DNA of 64,000 nucleotides, from positions 47,277 to 111,276 of the forward strand of contig DATMYA010000072.1 of assembly GCA_035561135.1 (NCBI GenBank), in the 5' to 3' direction. The stretch's first letter is position 1, and the number at the start of each line of letters is the position of its first letter. This stretch comes from Clostridia bacterium. GTDB lineage: Bacteria; Acidobacteriota; Terriglobia; Terriglobales; Acidobacteriaceae. Under the pieces are notes generated by a model that was not told the origin of the DNA, made no database searches, and worked only from the letters and a program-made list of their open reading frames with translations. The position numbers and the translations under genes were made by a program. Of the stretch, positions 54,015 through 63,269 are shown piece after piece.

Positions 54015-54095
54015 CCGTTCTCCTTGTCAATGCGGGCCGGCCACGTGCGATGCCAGGCGCCAAAGTTCCAAAATCTCACGAGGGCGGGGAAGTGC

Positions 54096-54121
54096 AAGCG
54101 GGTGCGGTAGCGCACCCGCTT
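54096..54121 (-). other. Perfect 11-bp hairpin between metal genes
   Basis: AAGCGGGTGCG and CGCACCCGCTT pair perfectly around a four-base loop, directly after the stop of the DUF5818-like gene and about 80 bases before the DUF2318 gene on the minus strand. No U-run follows, so it may be a transcript-end or stabiliser that separates the efflux genes from the DUF2318/ABC genes. Confidence 0.55.
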
Positions 54122-54126
54122 CCAAA

Positions 54127-54447
54127 CTATTGAGCTGCTTTAATCGTCGTGACCGTCAGAGCCTTGCCTGCGAGGTTTCCGGTTACAGTGACCTTTTTGC
54201 TGGCAAGCTCGCTGAACTGCTCCTGGTTTCCCTTTAGCTCGATGACCTTGCCACCGGAGACGACAACATACTTGGCTCCATGCTGCACGCATTCACGAAC
54301 ACACTCGGCGTTCGTTTTGCCGGGCATCATGTGCTTCTTCGTACACATATCGTCCGTGAGCACACCGGTGAACGTTGCCTCGGAAGCGAATCCGGAGAGA
54401 CTGAGAGCAAACGCGAGAGTAGCGAGGGCAAAATATTTCGTTTTCAA
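54127..54447 (-). CDS. Small secreted DUF5818-like protein
   Basis: 106 residues from a TTG start with GAAGGAG six bases upstream. Signal peptide (ALATLAFALSLSGFASEA), then TFTGVLTDDMCTKKHMMPG, CVRECVQHGAKYVVVSGGK and KKVTVTGNLAGKALTVTTIK: an OB-like small beta barrel with three Cys and a Met/His cluster near KKHMM. This kind of protein is frequent in Acidobacteriota; role unknown. Its place after a copper/silver pump makes a metal-binding role plausible but unproven. Confidence 0.68.
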   Translation of the reverse strand: MKTKYFALATLAFALSLSGFASEATFTGVLTDDMCTKKHMMPGKTNAECVRECVQHGAKYVVVSGGKVIELKGNQEQFSELASKKVTVTGNLAGKALTVTTIKAAQ

Positions 54448-54492
54448 AATTAGCTCCTTCGTTGTTTATGTTCGTAATCGATAACGCCTAAC

Positions 54493-57400
54493 TCAACCAA
54501 CATGCAGCTCTTCCGGCACCTGGGTACGACTGGCGATTGCCGGCTTAACTTCCCAGTTCCATTTCCAGATCGCGAAGACCGGGGGATAGACGATCAGTTC
54601 CATGATGAACGAGGTCAGGATTCCTCCAATCATGGGAGCGGCGATTCGCTTCATTACGTCGGCGCCCGCTCCTGTGGACCACATGATCGGTAGAAGTCCA
54701 AAGAACATGCAGGCAACGGTCATGATCTTCGGGCGGAGGCGCTTCACGGCACCATGAACGATTGCCTCGCGCAGGTCGTCCCAACTGTTCAGCCGTCCCT
54801 TGTCTCGGGCCTCGTGATAAGCGAGGTCGAGATAGAGCAGCATGAATACCGCCGTTTCGGCATCGACACCAAGCAGAGCGATGAGGCCAACCCAAACGGC
54901 AATGCTCATGTTGTAGCCAAGCAAGTACAGCAGCCAGACCGCACCAATCGCAGAGAACGGAACTGCGAGAAGGATGATCATCGTCTTCACCGTCGAGCCG
55001 GTATTGGCATATAGCAGCAGGAAGATAATGAACAACGTGATCGGCAGTACAAGCTTCAGCTTTTCTCGCACGCGTTCCATGGATTCGTACTGTCCGCTCC
55101 ACACCAGTTGATAACCGGCCGGAACGTTCACCTTTTGCTGGACCGCATTGCGAGCGTCTTGCACATAGCTGCCGATGTCGCGGCCAGCGACGTCTACGTA
55201 CACGTACCCGCTGAGGCGTCCATTCTCGTCGCGAATCATTCCCGGACCGCTCTTCATCGAGATGGTGGCGATTTGGCCGAGAGGAACCTGAGCGCCCGAG
55301 GGTGTCGCGACCAGTACGCGTTCGAGCGACTGAACGTCACTCCGGTAATCGCGCAGGTAGCGAACATTCACCGGATACCGCTCGCGTCCCTCAACGGTGG
55401 TCGTGATTGGTTCGCCGCCGATGGCCGACATCAAAACCATTTGCGCGTCATCAACGGTTAATCCATAACGAGCAAGCTGATCCCGCCTCAAGTCGAAGTC
55501 CAGGAAGTAGCCGCCCGTGGTGCGCTCGGCAAAGGCGCTGGTCGTGCCAGGGACGTTCTTTAGCGCCGCTTCCACCTCCAGGCCTATCTTCTCGATTTCG
55601 GCCAGGTCGGAACCGAGCACCTTCACGCCAACTGGTGTTCGCACACCTGTTGTCAGCATGTCGATGCGAGCCTTGATGGGCATCGTCCAGGCATTCGCCA
55701 CGCCGGGAAATGTCAGTGCCTCATTGAGTCCGCCGGCACCGTAGATCAATTCATCGGTTGTTTTGTGGTCGGGCCAGAAGCGTCGCAGCACTCCCTGTAA
55801 CCAATCAGGCGCTGCATCGGAATACCAGCGCTTCCGCTTGGGCCACTGATCGTGCGGCTTCAGAGCGATGGTGGTTTCCATCATCGAGAACGGCGCGGGA
55901 TCTGTGGCGCTTTCCGCTCGCCCCGCTTTGCCGAAGACCCGCTCGACCTCAGGAAAGCTCTTTAGAATCCGGTCCTGCTCTTGCAGTATGCCGGTCGCTT
56001 CCGCGACCGACACGCCAGGCAACGTGGTCGGCATGTATAGCAAGGTTCCTTCATCGAGCGGCGGCATGAATTCCGAGCCGAGTTTCGAGTAAACAGGGAC
56101 CGTGATTACCATCAACAAAACGGCCGCGCCTATCGTCAACCATCGGTATTCGAGAACAAACTCGACCACCGGATGGTATAGCTTCATCAGCGGACGGCTG
56201 ATCGGATGGTTTTCTTCGCTGTGAATCTTGCCGACCAGAACGGCATTTGCGATTCGCGACAGCCATTTCGGACTGAAGTCGTACTGCTTCATGTGCGTGA
56301 AAATCAGCCGCATGGCAGGGTCGAGGGTGATTGCCAAAACAGCGGCAATAATCATGGCGAAAGTCTTCGTGAAGGCCAGGGGCTTGAACATCCTGCCTTC
56401 CTGTCCTTCCAGCGCGAAGACCGGCAGGAACGAAACGGCGATCACCAGCAGCGCAAAGAAACTAGGGCCGGCAACCTCCTTCACTGCCGACACGATCACT
56501 TCCTTGTAGTCGGTCTTTCGACCTTCGGCCTCCCAGTGTTCCAATTTCTTGTGAGTCTGTTCGACGACAACTACCGCGGCATCTACCATGGCACCGATTG
56601 CAACGGCTATTCCGCCCAGCGACATGATGTTCGCAGTCATCCCCGACATCTGCATCGGGATGAATGCAAGTAGAACCGTGATCGGGATCGTGATAATCGG
56701 GATTGCAGCGCTAGGGAAGTGCCACAGGAATATCAGGATGATGACACTGACGATGATCAATTCTTCTACGAGCGTGTGCTTGAGATTGTCGATTGATCGA
56801 TCAATCAGGTCAGAACGGTCATAGGTAGTGACCAGTGTCAGGCCCTTTGGAAGTGTCGGCTGCACCTCGGCGATCTTGGTTTTTACGCGCTCAATCACCT
56901 TCTGAGCGTTTTCGCCGAAGCGCATGATGACGACGCCGCCAACGACTTCGCCGCGTCCGTCGAGGTCCGCCACGCCTCTGCGCATCTCGGGACCGAACGT
57001 TACGGTTGCAACGTCCTTCACCCGCACCGGCGTGCCGGATTGCGGATTCGTCATCACGACGATATTGCCGATGTCATCGAGCGACTTGATGTAGCCCTTG
57101 CCGCGTACCATGTATTCGCGGCCCGAGAATTCGACAAGCCGGCCTCCGACGTCGTTATTCGACTTTTGGATTGCCTCCGACACCATGTTGATCGGCAGCT
57201 TGTAGGCGAGCAGGCGGTTGGGATCAATGTTGACCTGGTACTCGCGCACAAATCCGCCGACCGGAACGACCTCGGCGACCCCTGGCACTGCCTGAAGCGC
57301 ATACCGCAAATACCAGTCCTGATAACTACGCATCTGCTCCAGGCTGTACTGGCCGGTCTCATCGACCAGGGCATACTGATAGACCCAGCCAACAGCGGTC

Positions 57401-57795
57401 GCATCCTTTGCCAGTTCAACGTTGACGCCCTTTGGCAGTCGCGGCGTCACCGAGTTCATATATTCGAGCGTGCGGGAGCGCGCCCAATAAATGTCAGTAC
57501 CTTCCTCGAAGACGATGTAGATGTATGAGAATCCGAAATCCGAAAAGCCTCGGATGTCCCGCACCTTCGGCATTCCGAGCAGTGCGGAAGTAATCGGATA
57601 TGTGACCTGGTCCTCGATGATGTCCGGACTACGATCCCACTTCGCGTACACGATGACCTGCGTATCGCTGAGGTCGGGAATGGCATCGATCTTGGTGTTC
57701 CGCATCGAGTGCCAGCCAAACACGGATGCCACTGCGACAAGCATCAGCACCATGAACTTGTGATCGGCAGTGAGTTGGATGATCTTGTTAATCAC
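54493..57795 (-). CDS. cusA: Copper/silver efflux RND pump, inner-membrane subunit
   Basis: CusA exports Cu(I)/Ag(I) from periplasm or cytoplasm with the proton gradient. 1100 residues from a GTG start with GGAGGTGG upstream. The RND helices and porter domains are complete (GWHSMRNTKIDAIPDLSDTQ at the start, GVDAETAVFMLLYLDLAYHE in helix 11). The three Met that bind Cu in E. coli CusA lie in conserved contexts: EFMPPLDEGTLLYMPTTLPG, PFSMMETTIALKPHDQWP and RIDMLTTGVRTPVGVK, which argues for Cu/Ag rather than Zn/Co. It is the third gene of cusC-cusB-cusA. Confidence 0.93.
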   Translation of the reverse strand: MINKIIQLTADHKFMVLMLVAVASVFGWHSMRNTKIDAIPDLSDTQVIVYAKWDRSPDIIEDQVTYPITSALLGMPKVRDIRGFSDFGFSYIYIVFEEGTDIYWARSRTLEYMNSVTPRLPKGVNVELAKDATAVGWVYQYALVDETGQYSLEQMRSYQDWYLRYALQAVPGVAEVVPVGGFVREYQVNIDPNRLLAYKLPINMVSEAIQKSNNDVGGRLVEFSGREYMVRGKGYIKSLDDIGNIVVMTNPQSGTPVRVKDVATVTFGPEMRRGVADLDGRGEVVGGVVIMRFGENAQKVIERVKTKIAEVQPTLPKGLTLVTTYDRSDLIDRSIDNLKHTLVEELIIVSVIILIFLWHFPSAAIPIITIPITVLLAFIPMQMSGMTANIMSLGGIAVAIGAMVDAAVVVVEQTHKKLEHWEAEGRKTDYKEVIVSAVKEVAGPSFFALLVIAVSFLPVFALEGQEGRMFKPLAFTKTFAMIIAAVLAITLDPAMRLIFTHMKQYDFSPKWLSRIANAVLVGKIHSEENHPISRPLMKLYHPVVEFVLEYRWLTIGAAVLLMVITVPVYSKLGSEFMPPLDEGTLLYMPTTLPGVSVAEATGILQEQDRILKSFPEVERVFGKAGRAESATDPAPFSMMETTIALKPHDQWPKRKRWYSDAAPDWLQGVLRRFWPDHKTTDELIYGAGGLNEALTFPGVANAWTMPIKARIDMLTTGVRTPVGVKVLGSDLAEIEKIGLEVEAALKNVPGTTSAFAERTTGGYFLDFDLRRDQLARYGLTVDDAQMVLMSAIGGEPITTTVEGRERYPVNVRYLRDYRSDVQSLERVLVATPSGAQVPLGQIATISMKSGPGMIRDENGRLSGYVYVDVAGRDIGSYVQDARNAVQQKVNVPAGYQLVWSGQYESMERVREKLKLVLPITLFIIFLLLYANTGSTVKTMIILLAVPFSAIGAVWLLYLLGYNMSIAVWVGLIALLGVDAETAVFMLLYLDLAYHEARDKGRLNSWDDLREAIVHGAVKRLRPKIMTVACMFFGLLPIMWSTGAGADVMKRIAAPMIGGILTSFIMELIVYPPVFAIWKWNWEVKPAIASRTQVPEELHVG

Positions 57796-57876
57796 GGGTC
57801 CACCTCCGAGGTACGCCGGAGAACGTTGGCCTGGTGAACAGACGGTTTAGTAATTGGCTCATCATGGTTACGCTCC

Positions 57877-59274
57877 TCACCGTGGTTGCTCGCTGCCAAC
57901 AGCGGACTTCATCCGGCTCTCCGAATCGAGCAGGAAATTCCCGGAAGTTACAATCGTTTCGCCCTTTTCCAGTCCGAACTCGATGATCGTATTGCCATCC
58001 ACAGTCGGACCGACCGTCACCTCGCGAGGCTCAAACTTTCCGCCGTCGTGGACGACGAAGACGGTTTGCATCTTGCCGCTGTTCAACACCGCTTCCTGCG
58101 GGACAATGACGTGCTTCCCATAGGTGATCTGAAGCTCCACATCAGAGAACATGTTCGGCTTCAGCATCAGGCCGGGATTCGCTACATCGATCCGTACCTT
58201 CGCGGTATGCGTCGCCGGATCAAGCATCGGATAGCTGTAGGTGACGCGACCTTTATAGGTTTTGCCTGGGATGTAACTCAGAGTGATCGTTGCTGGCTGG
58301 CCAACCTTCACATACGGCATTTCAGACTCGTACACATCCGCCACAACCCAGAGCCGCGAGAGATCAGCGACTGTGTAGATGTCCGTGTCCGGATTTACGG
58401 CAATATGTGGAAATGCCTTCCGATCCGTGACATAGCCCGTTACTGGCGAATAGACAGTGACTGTCTTATTCACCTGCCCTGTCTCGTCCAGGCGCTTAAT
58501 TTGAGCTTCGCTCAAATCCCAGAAGCGGAGTCGCTGACGCGAGGAAGCCAACAGTGACTCGGAGCTGTGTGCCACGTCATGGTAGGGAGAGTTTCCGAGC
58601 GACTCTTGTCCGCGTTTGGCGATCAGATACTCTTCCTGAGTTGCGACAAGGTCAGGGCTGTAGATCGTAAACAGCGGCTGTCCCTTCTTGACGAGTTGTC
58701 CCACGAAGTCGACATAGACGTTTTCGATCCACCCGGGAGTCTTCACATGGACATGCGCGATGCGCGTCTCGTCTGCCACAATCTGGCCGGAGGTGCGAAC
58801 GGTGCGTGAAATTACCTGTTCTTCAACTTGCGATGTCCGGACGCCAAGCGCACGCTGACGCTCCGGCGCTACCTTTATCATCCCGTTCTCAACACCGCCC
58901 TGGCCTTCATACATTGGCACCAGATCCATGCCACAATCAGGCGCGATGCCAGGTTTGTCGGACTTGTAGTTCGGGTGCATTGGGTCATACCAGTACAGAA
59001 TCTTTTTGTCGCCCGCTACGGCTTCTGCTTCGGCGTACTTCGGGACGAGGTCCATCCCGTCAGGAGCTTTCCCCGGTTTGTGATACGTGTTCTGGGGATT
59101 CATTGCGTCATACCAGTACAGGACTTTGCGCTCGCCACTTTGAGCCTGGTGGTCTGAGTGCGCGCTTGTAGTCCTCGTCTTCAGAACCCGCCCACCAACA
59201 AACACGATCGCGACCAGAACCACCACGGCCAGTACCGCGGTTACACGAAGGATCTTCTTAGAATGGCGTTGCAT
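57877..59274 (-). CDS. cusB: Periplasmic adaptor of the Cu/Ag RND pump with two heavy-metal-binding domains
   Basis: 465 residues; N-terminal anchor (ILRVTAVLAVVVLVAIVFVG). Two tandem heavy-metal-binding (YHS-like) domains precede the adaptor core: YWYDAMNPQNTYHKPGKAPD near residue 53 and YWYDPMHPNYKSDKPGIAPD near residue 92, followed by DGMDLVP or DCGMDLVPMY. The first copy lacks the Cys of the second. The core has the barrel-sandwich (TVYSPVTGYVTDRKAFPHIA) and the beta-barrel (GQPATITLSYIPGKTYKGRV). Its ATG overlaps the cusC stop by one base (TAATG), so translation is coupled. Confidence 0.92.
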   Translation of the reverse strand: MQRHSKKILRVTAVLAVVVLVAIVFVGGRVLKTRTTSAHSDHQAQSGERKVLYWYDAMNPQNTYHKPGKAPDGMDLVPKYAEAEAVAGDKKILYWYDPMHPNYKSDKPGIAPDCGMDLVPMYEGQGGVENGMIKVAPERQRALGVRTSQVEEQVISRTVRTSGQIVADETRIAHVHVKTPGWIENVYVDFVGQLVKKGQPLFTIYSPDLVATQEEYLIAKRGQESLGNSPYHDVAHSSESLLASSRQRLRFWDLSEAQIKRLDETGQVNKTVTVYSPVTGYVTDRKAFPHIAVNPDTDIYTVADLSRLWVVADVYESEMPYVKVGQPATITLSYIPGKTYKGRVTYSYPMLDPATHTAKVRIDVANPGLMLKPNMFSDVELQITYGKHVIVPQEAVLNSGKMQTVFVVHDGGKFEPREVTVGPTVDGNTIIEFGLEKGETIVTSGNFLLDSESRMKSAVGSEQPR

Positions 59275-60572
59275 TACTTTGCCTCCTTGCTAATAACTTG
59301 GGTCAGATCGCCAGTGAGTGCCTCAATGCGGGCCAGCGCAATTTCGTAGTCCGCGAGTTGGCGGTAGTAGTCGATCTGGTAGCCATGGATGGTCGAGAAG
59401 TTCGTTACCACGGTGAGGAAGTCAACGGTACCGACCGAGTACGACGATTGTGCAGAACGAAGTGCGAGCTCCGCCTGCGGGATGATCGCCTCGTCGTATA
59501 AATCCAGCATCTTGTCCGCGCTTACCGCCATTGCGTACATTTGCTTCAACTCGTAGCTGAGTTCCAGGTGCCTCGCTTCCCGGCTTCGCTCGGCCGCGGA
59601 GAGTTCCTGCTTCGCCTGTGCAATTGCTTCGCGCTGCTTCGACTTGTAGAAGATGGGCAGGTTGATCGTGAACTGCAGGCCATGCATGTCGGGCATCATT
59701 GATCGCTGCTGGTACATGTAACCGGCCGAAAGATCAGGAACGTATTCCTTTCGGGCCATGGTGATCGCCACCTTGTTGCGATCCACCATGCTCTGCTCGC
59801 GCTTCAGCATCGGGTCGTTTGCTTCCGCAGCGGGAGCAAGGACCGAGAGGTCTGGAAGCGCATCCTTCTGGACTTCGGCCGCTGGAGGTAGTGGTGCGTC
59901 CATCGGCCGCCCCATGAGCGTATTCAGGCGGGCAGCGGCAATCTGGCGCTGCTGTTCGAGCGCGACGGAGCGTTGCAGCAGCATCGACACCTCAACCTGC
60001 GCTCGCAGAACATCCTGCTGCATCGCTTTTCCGACCTTATAACGAGCTTCGGAAATGTCGGCGATCTGGTTCAGACGAGCTTTGTTGCGATTTGTTATTC
60101 CCAGCGCTTTGTCGTTGTAGAAGTACTCATAAAAGGCCGCTCTCGCCTCTGCTGTGAGTCGACGGACAGTCGCCAGTTGGTCGGCCTCGGATGCGCCAAC
60201 TTCCTTGCGCGCCATCTCCCTCCGCAATTCACGTTTCCCGCCCAGCGGGAACATCTGCATGACTGTGAGGCCGCGATAGCTGGATGGGTCCATGCTCATC
60301 GTCTTGAACGGCACTGGGTCGCCCATCCAGGAGACGGTGAGACTAGGATCGGGGAGCGCGCCAGCCTGTACAACGCGACGGCGCTGTGCCTCGACCGTGT
60401 TGCGTGCGCCTGCGATTGCAGGATTGGAGGTGATTACTTCGCGGACTACATCGTCCAGAGTCAGCGGTTGCATGGACGACGCACTACTGCCTGAAACAGG
60501 CGATTGCGGCTCCTGCGCCACTCCGGCAATTGCCGCAGTAAAAAGGAATGCGAACAATAATTTTCGGAACAT
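59274..60572 (-). CDS. cusC: TolC-family outer-membrane subunit of the Cu/Ag efflux pump
   Basis: The ATG at 60572 gives a normal signal peptide (KLLFAFLFTAAIAGVAQEPQ) and 432 residues. TolC duplication is visible: LTLDDVVREVITSNPAIAGA near the start and LPIFYKSKQREAIAQAKQEL in the second repeat. It forms the outer-membrane duct of the pump. A longer frame with a cysteine-rich start (MCLCVHGLF) has no signal peptide and is unlikely. The stop is coupled to cusB. The small metal-binding-like gene lies 80 bases upstream. Confidence 0.9.
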   Translation of the reverse strand: MFRKLLFAFLFTAAIAGVAQEPQSPVSGSSASSMQPLTLDDVVREVITSNPAIAGARNTVEAQRRRVVQAGALPDPSLTVSWMGDPVPFKTMSMDPSSYRGLTVMQMFPLGGKRELRREMARKEVGASEADQLATVRRLTAEARAAFYEYFYNDKALGITNRNKARLNQIADISEARYKVGKAMQQDVLRAQVEVSMLLQRSVALEQQRQIAAARLNTLMGRPMDAPLPPAAEVQKDALPDLSVLAPAAEANDPMLKREQSMVDRNKVAITMARKEYVPDLSAGYMYQQRSMMPDMHGLQFTINLPIFYKSKQREAIAQAKQELSAAERSREARHLELSYELKQMYAMAVSADKMLDLYDEAIIPQAELALRSAQSSYSVGTVDFLTVVTNFSTIHGYQIDYYRQLADYEIALARIEALTGDLTQVISKEAK

Positions 60573-60652
60573 GATCCTTCTCTTCTCGTTGAAAAGACCG
60601 TGGACGCACAGGCACAAACGAACCTGTGCAGGTCGCTACGCGAGAAGAAAAG

Positions 60653-61033
60653 CTAGATTAGAAAAGTGCAGAGGAGAGATTGAGAGCCTGTGAGCACCGG
60701 TGGGGAGGTGTCCACATCGTGCGCAGTCTCAGGAATAGTGGGCTGGCTGAACTCCACTACAACCAAGGACGGCACAACCGCCACGACGGGAGGCGTGATG
60801 CTGGATTCCGTAACCGGAGCGGTGTGCGAGCTTCTTACCGTGCAGCAGGGTGGAGCCTCATTTGCACTCAGCTCAGTTCCGTGCTGCTGTGCCCCTTCGG
60901 CCATCATCGGACAATCCGGAGGGCAGTGCATGGGACTGGCGGCGACTGGCGAACAAACGCCCAAAGAGAGCGATGGCAACAATAATGCCATCAGCACCAG
61001 GCTTGCAGAAACGAACTTGTGCCAGATCCGCAT
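60653..61033 (-). CDS. Small exported Cys/Met/His-rich protein, likely metal-binding
   Basis: From the ATG at 61033 (126 residues) the product has a signal peptide (FVSASLVLMALLLPSLSLGV) and then a dense metal-ligand patch: CSPVAASPMHCPPDCPMMAE, HGTELSANEAPPCCTVRSSH. The C-terminal half is Val/Pro/Thr-rich and featureless. It precedes cusC on the same strand by 80 bases. A periplasmic copper or silver chaperone, comparable in place though not in sequence to CusF, is my inference. I know no family. Confidence 0.6.
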   Translation of the reverse strand: MRIWHKFVSASLVLMALLLPSLSLGVCSPVAASPMHCPPDCPMMAEGAQQHGTELSANEAPPCCTVRSSHTAPVTESSITPPVVAVVPSLVVVEFSQPTIPETAHDVDTSPPVLTGSQSLLCTFLI

Positions 61034-61326
61034 AGTCTTAACTTCTGAATTATAACGCAGGCGTGTCGTGAAAGTCACGCAGCCCTGTGATTGTTGCCCC
61101 ACACATGCGCGCCGGCTCGTGGAGCGCGTAGTACTCGCTGGCCAAAGCGAGATGACCCACAAATAGGCAGAGCGCCGCAGAGATAGTTACTGTCCAACTT
61201 GTCCCGGAAATCATCTAACTGGAGCCGGTGAAGTCTCGGCCAACGAAACGTATCGGGCACCGGTGCACTCTAAGCCGTGAAGACGCAGCAAGCTATGTGG
61301 ATGCAGAAGGTACTGGAGGCGGCCTA

Positions 61327-62223
61327 ATGAGCGCAGTCACAACTGGAGCACGAGTCTCCCTGCGTAATATTCTCGTCGCCACCGATTTCTCCGAATATTC
61401 CGCAAAAGCATTGGATTACGGCGCACAAATCGCTCAGCGCTATGATTCGACCATTCACCTGCTGCACGTTATACGCCCCGGGATTCCCAACGAGTTGCTC
61501 TCGCCGCAGTCGCTGCCTGACGACATTGAACGCGAAAAGCAGGCCGCTGAAGAGCAACTGCAATCATGGGCGCAGCGGCTGAACGAAATCCAGTACAAAA
61601 CTTGGCTCAAATACGGCGACGTGCCGGAGGTCGTGAAGACCCTGATGGCGGTGGAGAATGTTGACCTGATCGTACTGGGGACGCACGGCAGGTCGGGGTT
61701 GAAGAAGCTTGTATTAGGTTCGGTTGCGCAGGCGATCTTTCGCGAAGCCGACTGTCCCGTCCTGACAATCGGGCCCAAGACGCACGACATTGCGTTACCG
61801 GGAAAATTGAGGAATGTTCTCTACGCAGTCGATCCGCTCGAGGAGTCTCACTGTGCACTCGACTACGCTGTTTCTCTTGCGGAGAAGAACGGGGCAACGC
61901 TTACCCTGTTGCACGTAATGGCGCAAGACACACCTGCACGCCCAAGCCTCGAACGGGAGGCGGAATGCCGGGAACTGGTCGCAGGTCTGATCCCCGGAGA
62001 CGCACAGTTGGCGGCAGCCGCTAACTGCCGCATAGAGTTCAGCAAATCGCCCACGAGTATGATCATCGCGGTCGCGCATGAACTTCCGGCCGATCTGCTC
62101 GTGATGGACGTGCGCCGCGAAGAAGCTTGGACTGCACACCTGCCGGATAATGCCTACGCAGTGGTCGCCCAAGCAGCTTGCCCCGTGCTGACAGTTCACA
62201 CGGTACGAAAGCGCGAATCTTGA
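61327..62223 (+). CDS. Tandem universal stress protein (UspA type)
   Basis: 298 residues from the ATG at 61327 (GGAGG seven bases upstream) with two Usp domains. The first is complete: NILVATDFSEYSAKALDYGA, then GTHGRSGLKKLVLGSVAQAI, which has the G-x2-G-x9-G-S ATP site, so it should bind ATP. The second begins VLYAVDPLEESHCALDYAVS but ends VMDVRREEAWTAHLPDNAYA without the glycines, so nucleotide binding is lost. Immediately followed by the fdhE region, so it may be co-transcribed with the formate dehydrogenase genes. Confidence 0.9.
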   Translation: MSAVTTGARVSLRNILVATDFSEYSAKALDYGAQIAQRYDSTIHLLHVIRPGIPNELLSPQSLPDDIEREKQAAEEQLQSWAQRLNEIQYKTWLKYGDVPEVVKTLMAVENVDLIVLGTHGRSGLKKLVLGSVAQAIFREADCPVLTIGPKTHDIALPGKLRNVLYAVDPLEESHCALDYAVSLAEKNGATLTLLHVMAQDTPARPSLEREAECRELVAGLIPGDAQLAAAANCRIEFSKSPTSMIIAVAHELPADLLVMDVRREEAWTAHLPDNAYAVVAQAACPVLTVHTVRKRES

Positions 62224-62277
62224 GTGCGAGAGCGAGCGTTGCGATTGAAGTGTCTGAAAGAGGAGCGGATTGGAGCG

Positions 62278-63093
62278 ATGCAAAAACAAACGTCCACAGA
62301 CTGGACACAACGTACCGAACGCGCAATCCGATTGCGAGGAGAGCACGCCTCGTCCGAAGAATTGCTGAGTTTCTACCTGCAGGTGCTCGACCTGCAGTCA
62401 CGCATTGCCTGCAATGCGGCTGAATGCAGTACACAGTTTCGTTCCGAAATACCGTTGCGGCAGCAGATCGACATCGAGCTTGCGCTCCCCCACGCGGGCG
62501 TCCTCTTCGACATTACGGAGCGGCATGGTCCCACAACTCTTGCCTCTGTGGCGCAGGAGATGCGGAGGCGAGGCATGGGATACCTGCGCGACACTCTGGC
62601 AGCGACTGTTCGATTCTCGAATGCGGAGCCATCTGCTCTCGCGTACGGCGGCCCAGAGTGGTTCTTCCCCCGGGTAATCCTCCAGCCAATAGCGGAGAAC
62701 CTGGCCCAACAATATCCCGAGAAGCTGGCGACCGCGAACCGCTGTACCTTGTGCGACTCTCTTCCGCAGTTGGCGGTCCTGCGTCCGGAAGGCGATGGCG
62801 CGAAGCGCCGGCTGCAATGTTCCTTCTGCCTGACTGAGTGGGAATATCGCCGGGTCGTCTGTCCATGGTGTGAAGAAACAGAGGAGGATAAGTTGCCTCG
62901 CTTCTCTGCCGAGGAGTTCTCCCACATGCGCGTGGAAGCCTGTGATACCTGCAAACATTACCTGAAAAGCGTCGACCTTAGCGTGGATGGCCGTGCAGTA
63001 CCTGTGGTCGACGAGGTCGCTTTGTCGGCGCTCGATGTTTGGGCAGCGGAGCAGGGGTACACGAAAATCACTCCCAATCTGCTCGGTTTTTAA
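62278..63093 (+). CDS. fdhE: Formate dehydrogenase accessory protein
   Basis: FdhE is needed for assembly of active formate dehydrogenase. Four Cys pairs typical of its rubredoxin-like domains are present: CTLCDSLPQLAVL, LQCSFCLTEWEYRRVVCPWC and EACDTCKHYLKSVDL. The ATG at 62278 gives 271 residues; an in-frame GTG at 62224, directly after the Usp stop, would add 18 and has no clear ribosome site. The end ITPNLLGF matches the conserved C-terminus of the family (NPF in E. coli). It lies 176 bases before the dehydrogenase subunit it serves. Confidence 0.9.
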   Translation: MQKQTSTDWTQRTERAIRLRGEHASSEELLSFYLQVLDLQSRIACNAAECSTQFRSEIPLRQQIDIELALPHAGVLFDITERHGPTTLASVAQEMRRRGMGYLRDTLAATVRFSNAEPSALAYGGPEWFFPRVILQPIAENLAQQYPEKLATANRCTLCDSLPQLAVLRPEGDGAKRRLQCSFCLTEWEYRRVVCPWCEETEEDKLPRFSAEEFSHMRVEACDTCKHYLKSVDLSVDGRAVPVVDEVALSALDVWAAEQGYTKITPNLLGF

Positions 63094-63188
63094 CCAGCAG
63101 AACTCCGATACAAATCGGATTGTGCCGAATTCGGAGCTGAAATTGACAGTTGCTTTCAATCGGATGTAATGTCTCCCACACTTGTAAG

Positions 63189-63207
63189 GTGGCGCACCCA
63201 ACGCCAC
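63189..63207 (+). promoter_or_regulatory. Perfect hairpin upstream of the formate dehydrogenase gene
   Basis: GTGGCG and CGCCAC pair around a seven-base loop. It is followed by two direct copies of GGGGTGCT (63214-63221 and 63230-63237, approx.). No U-run, so it is more likely a regulatory or leader element than a terminator of fdhE. Confidence 0.35.
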
Positions 63208-63269
63208 TGTTCCGGGGTGCTCACCTCTGGGGTGCTTTTCGAAGTTGTGATTCAGCGATTGGGGGAACC

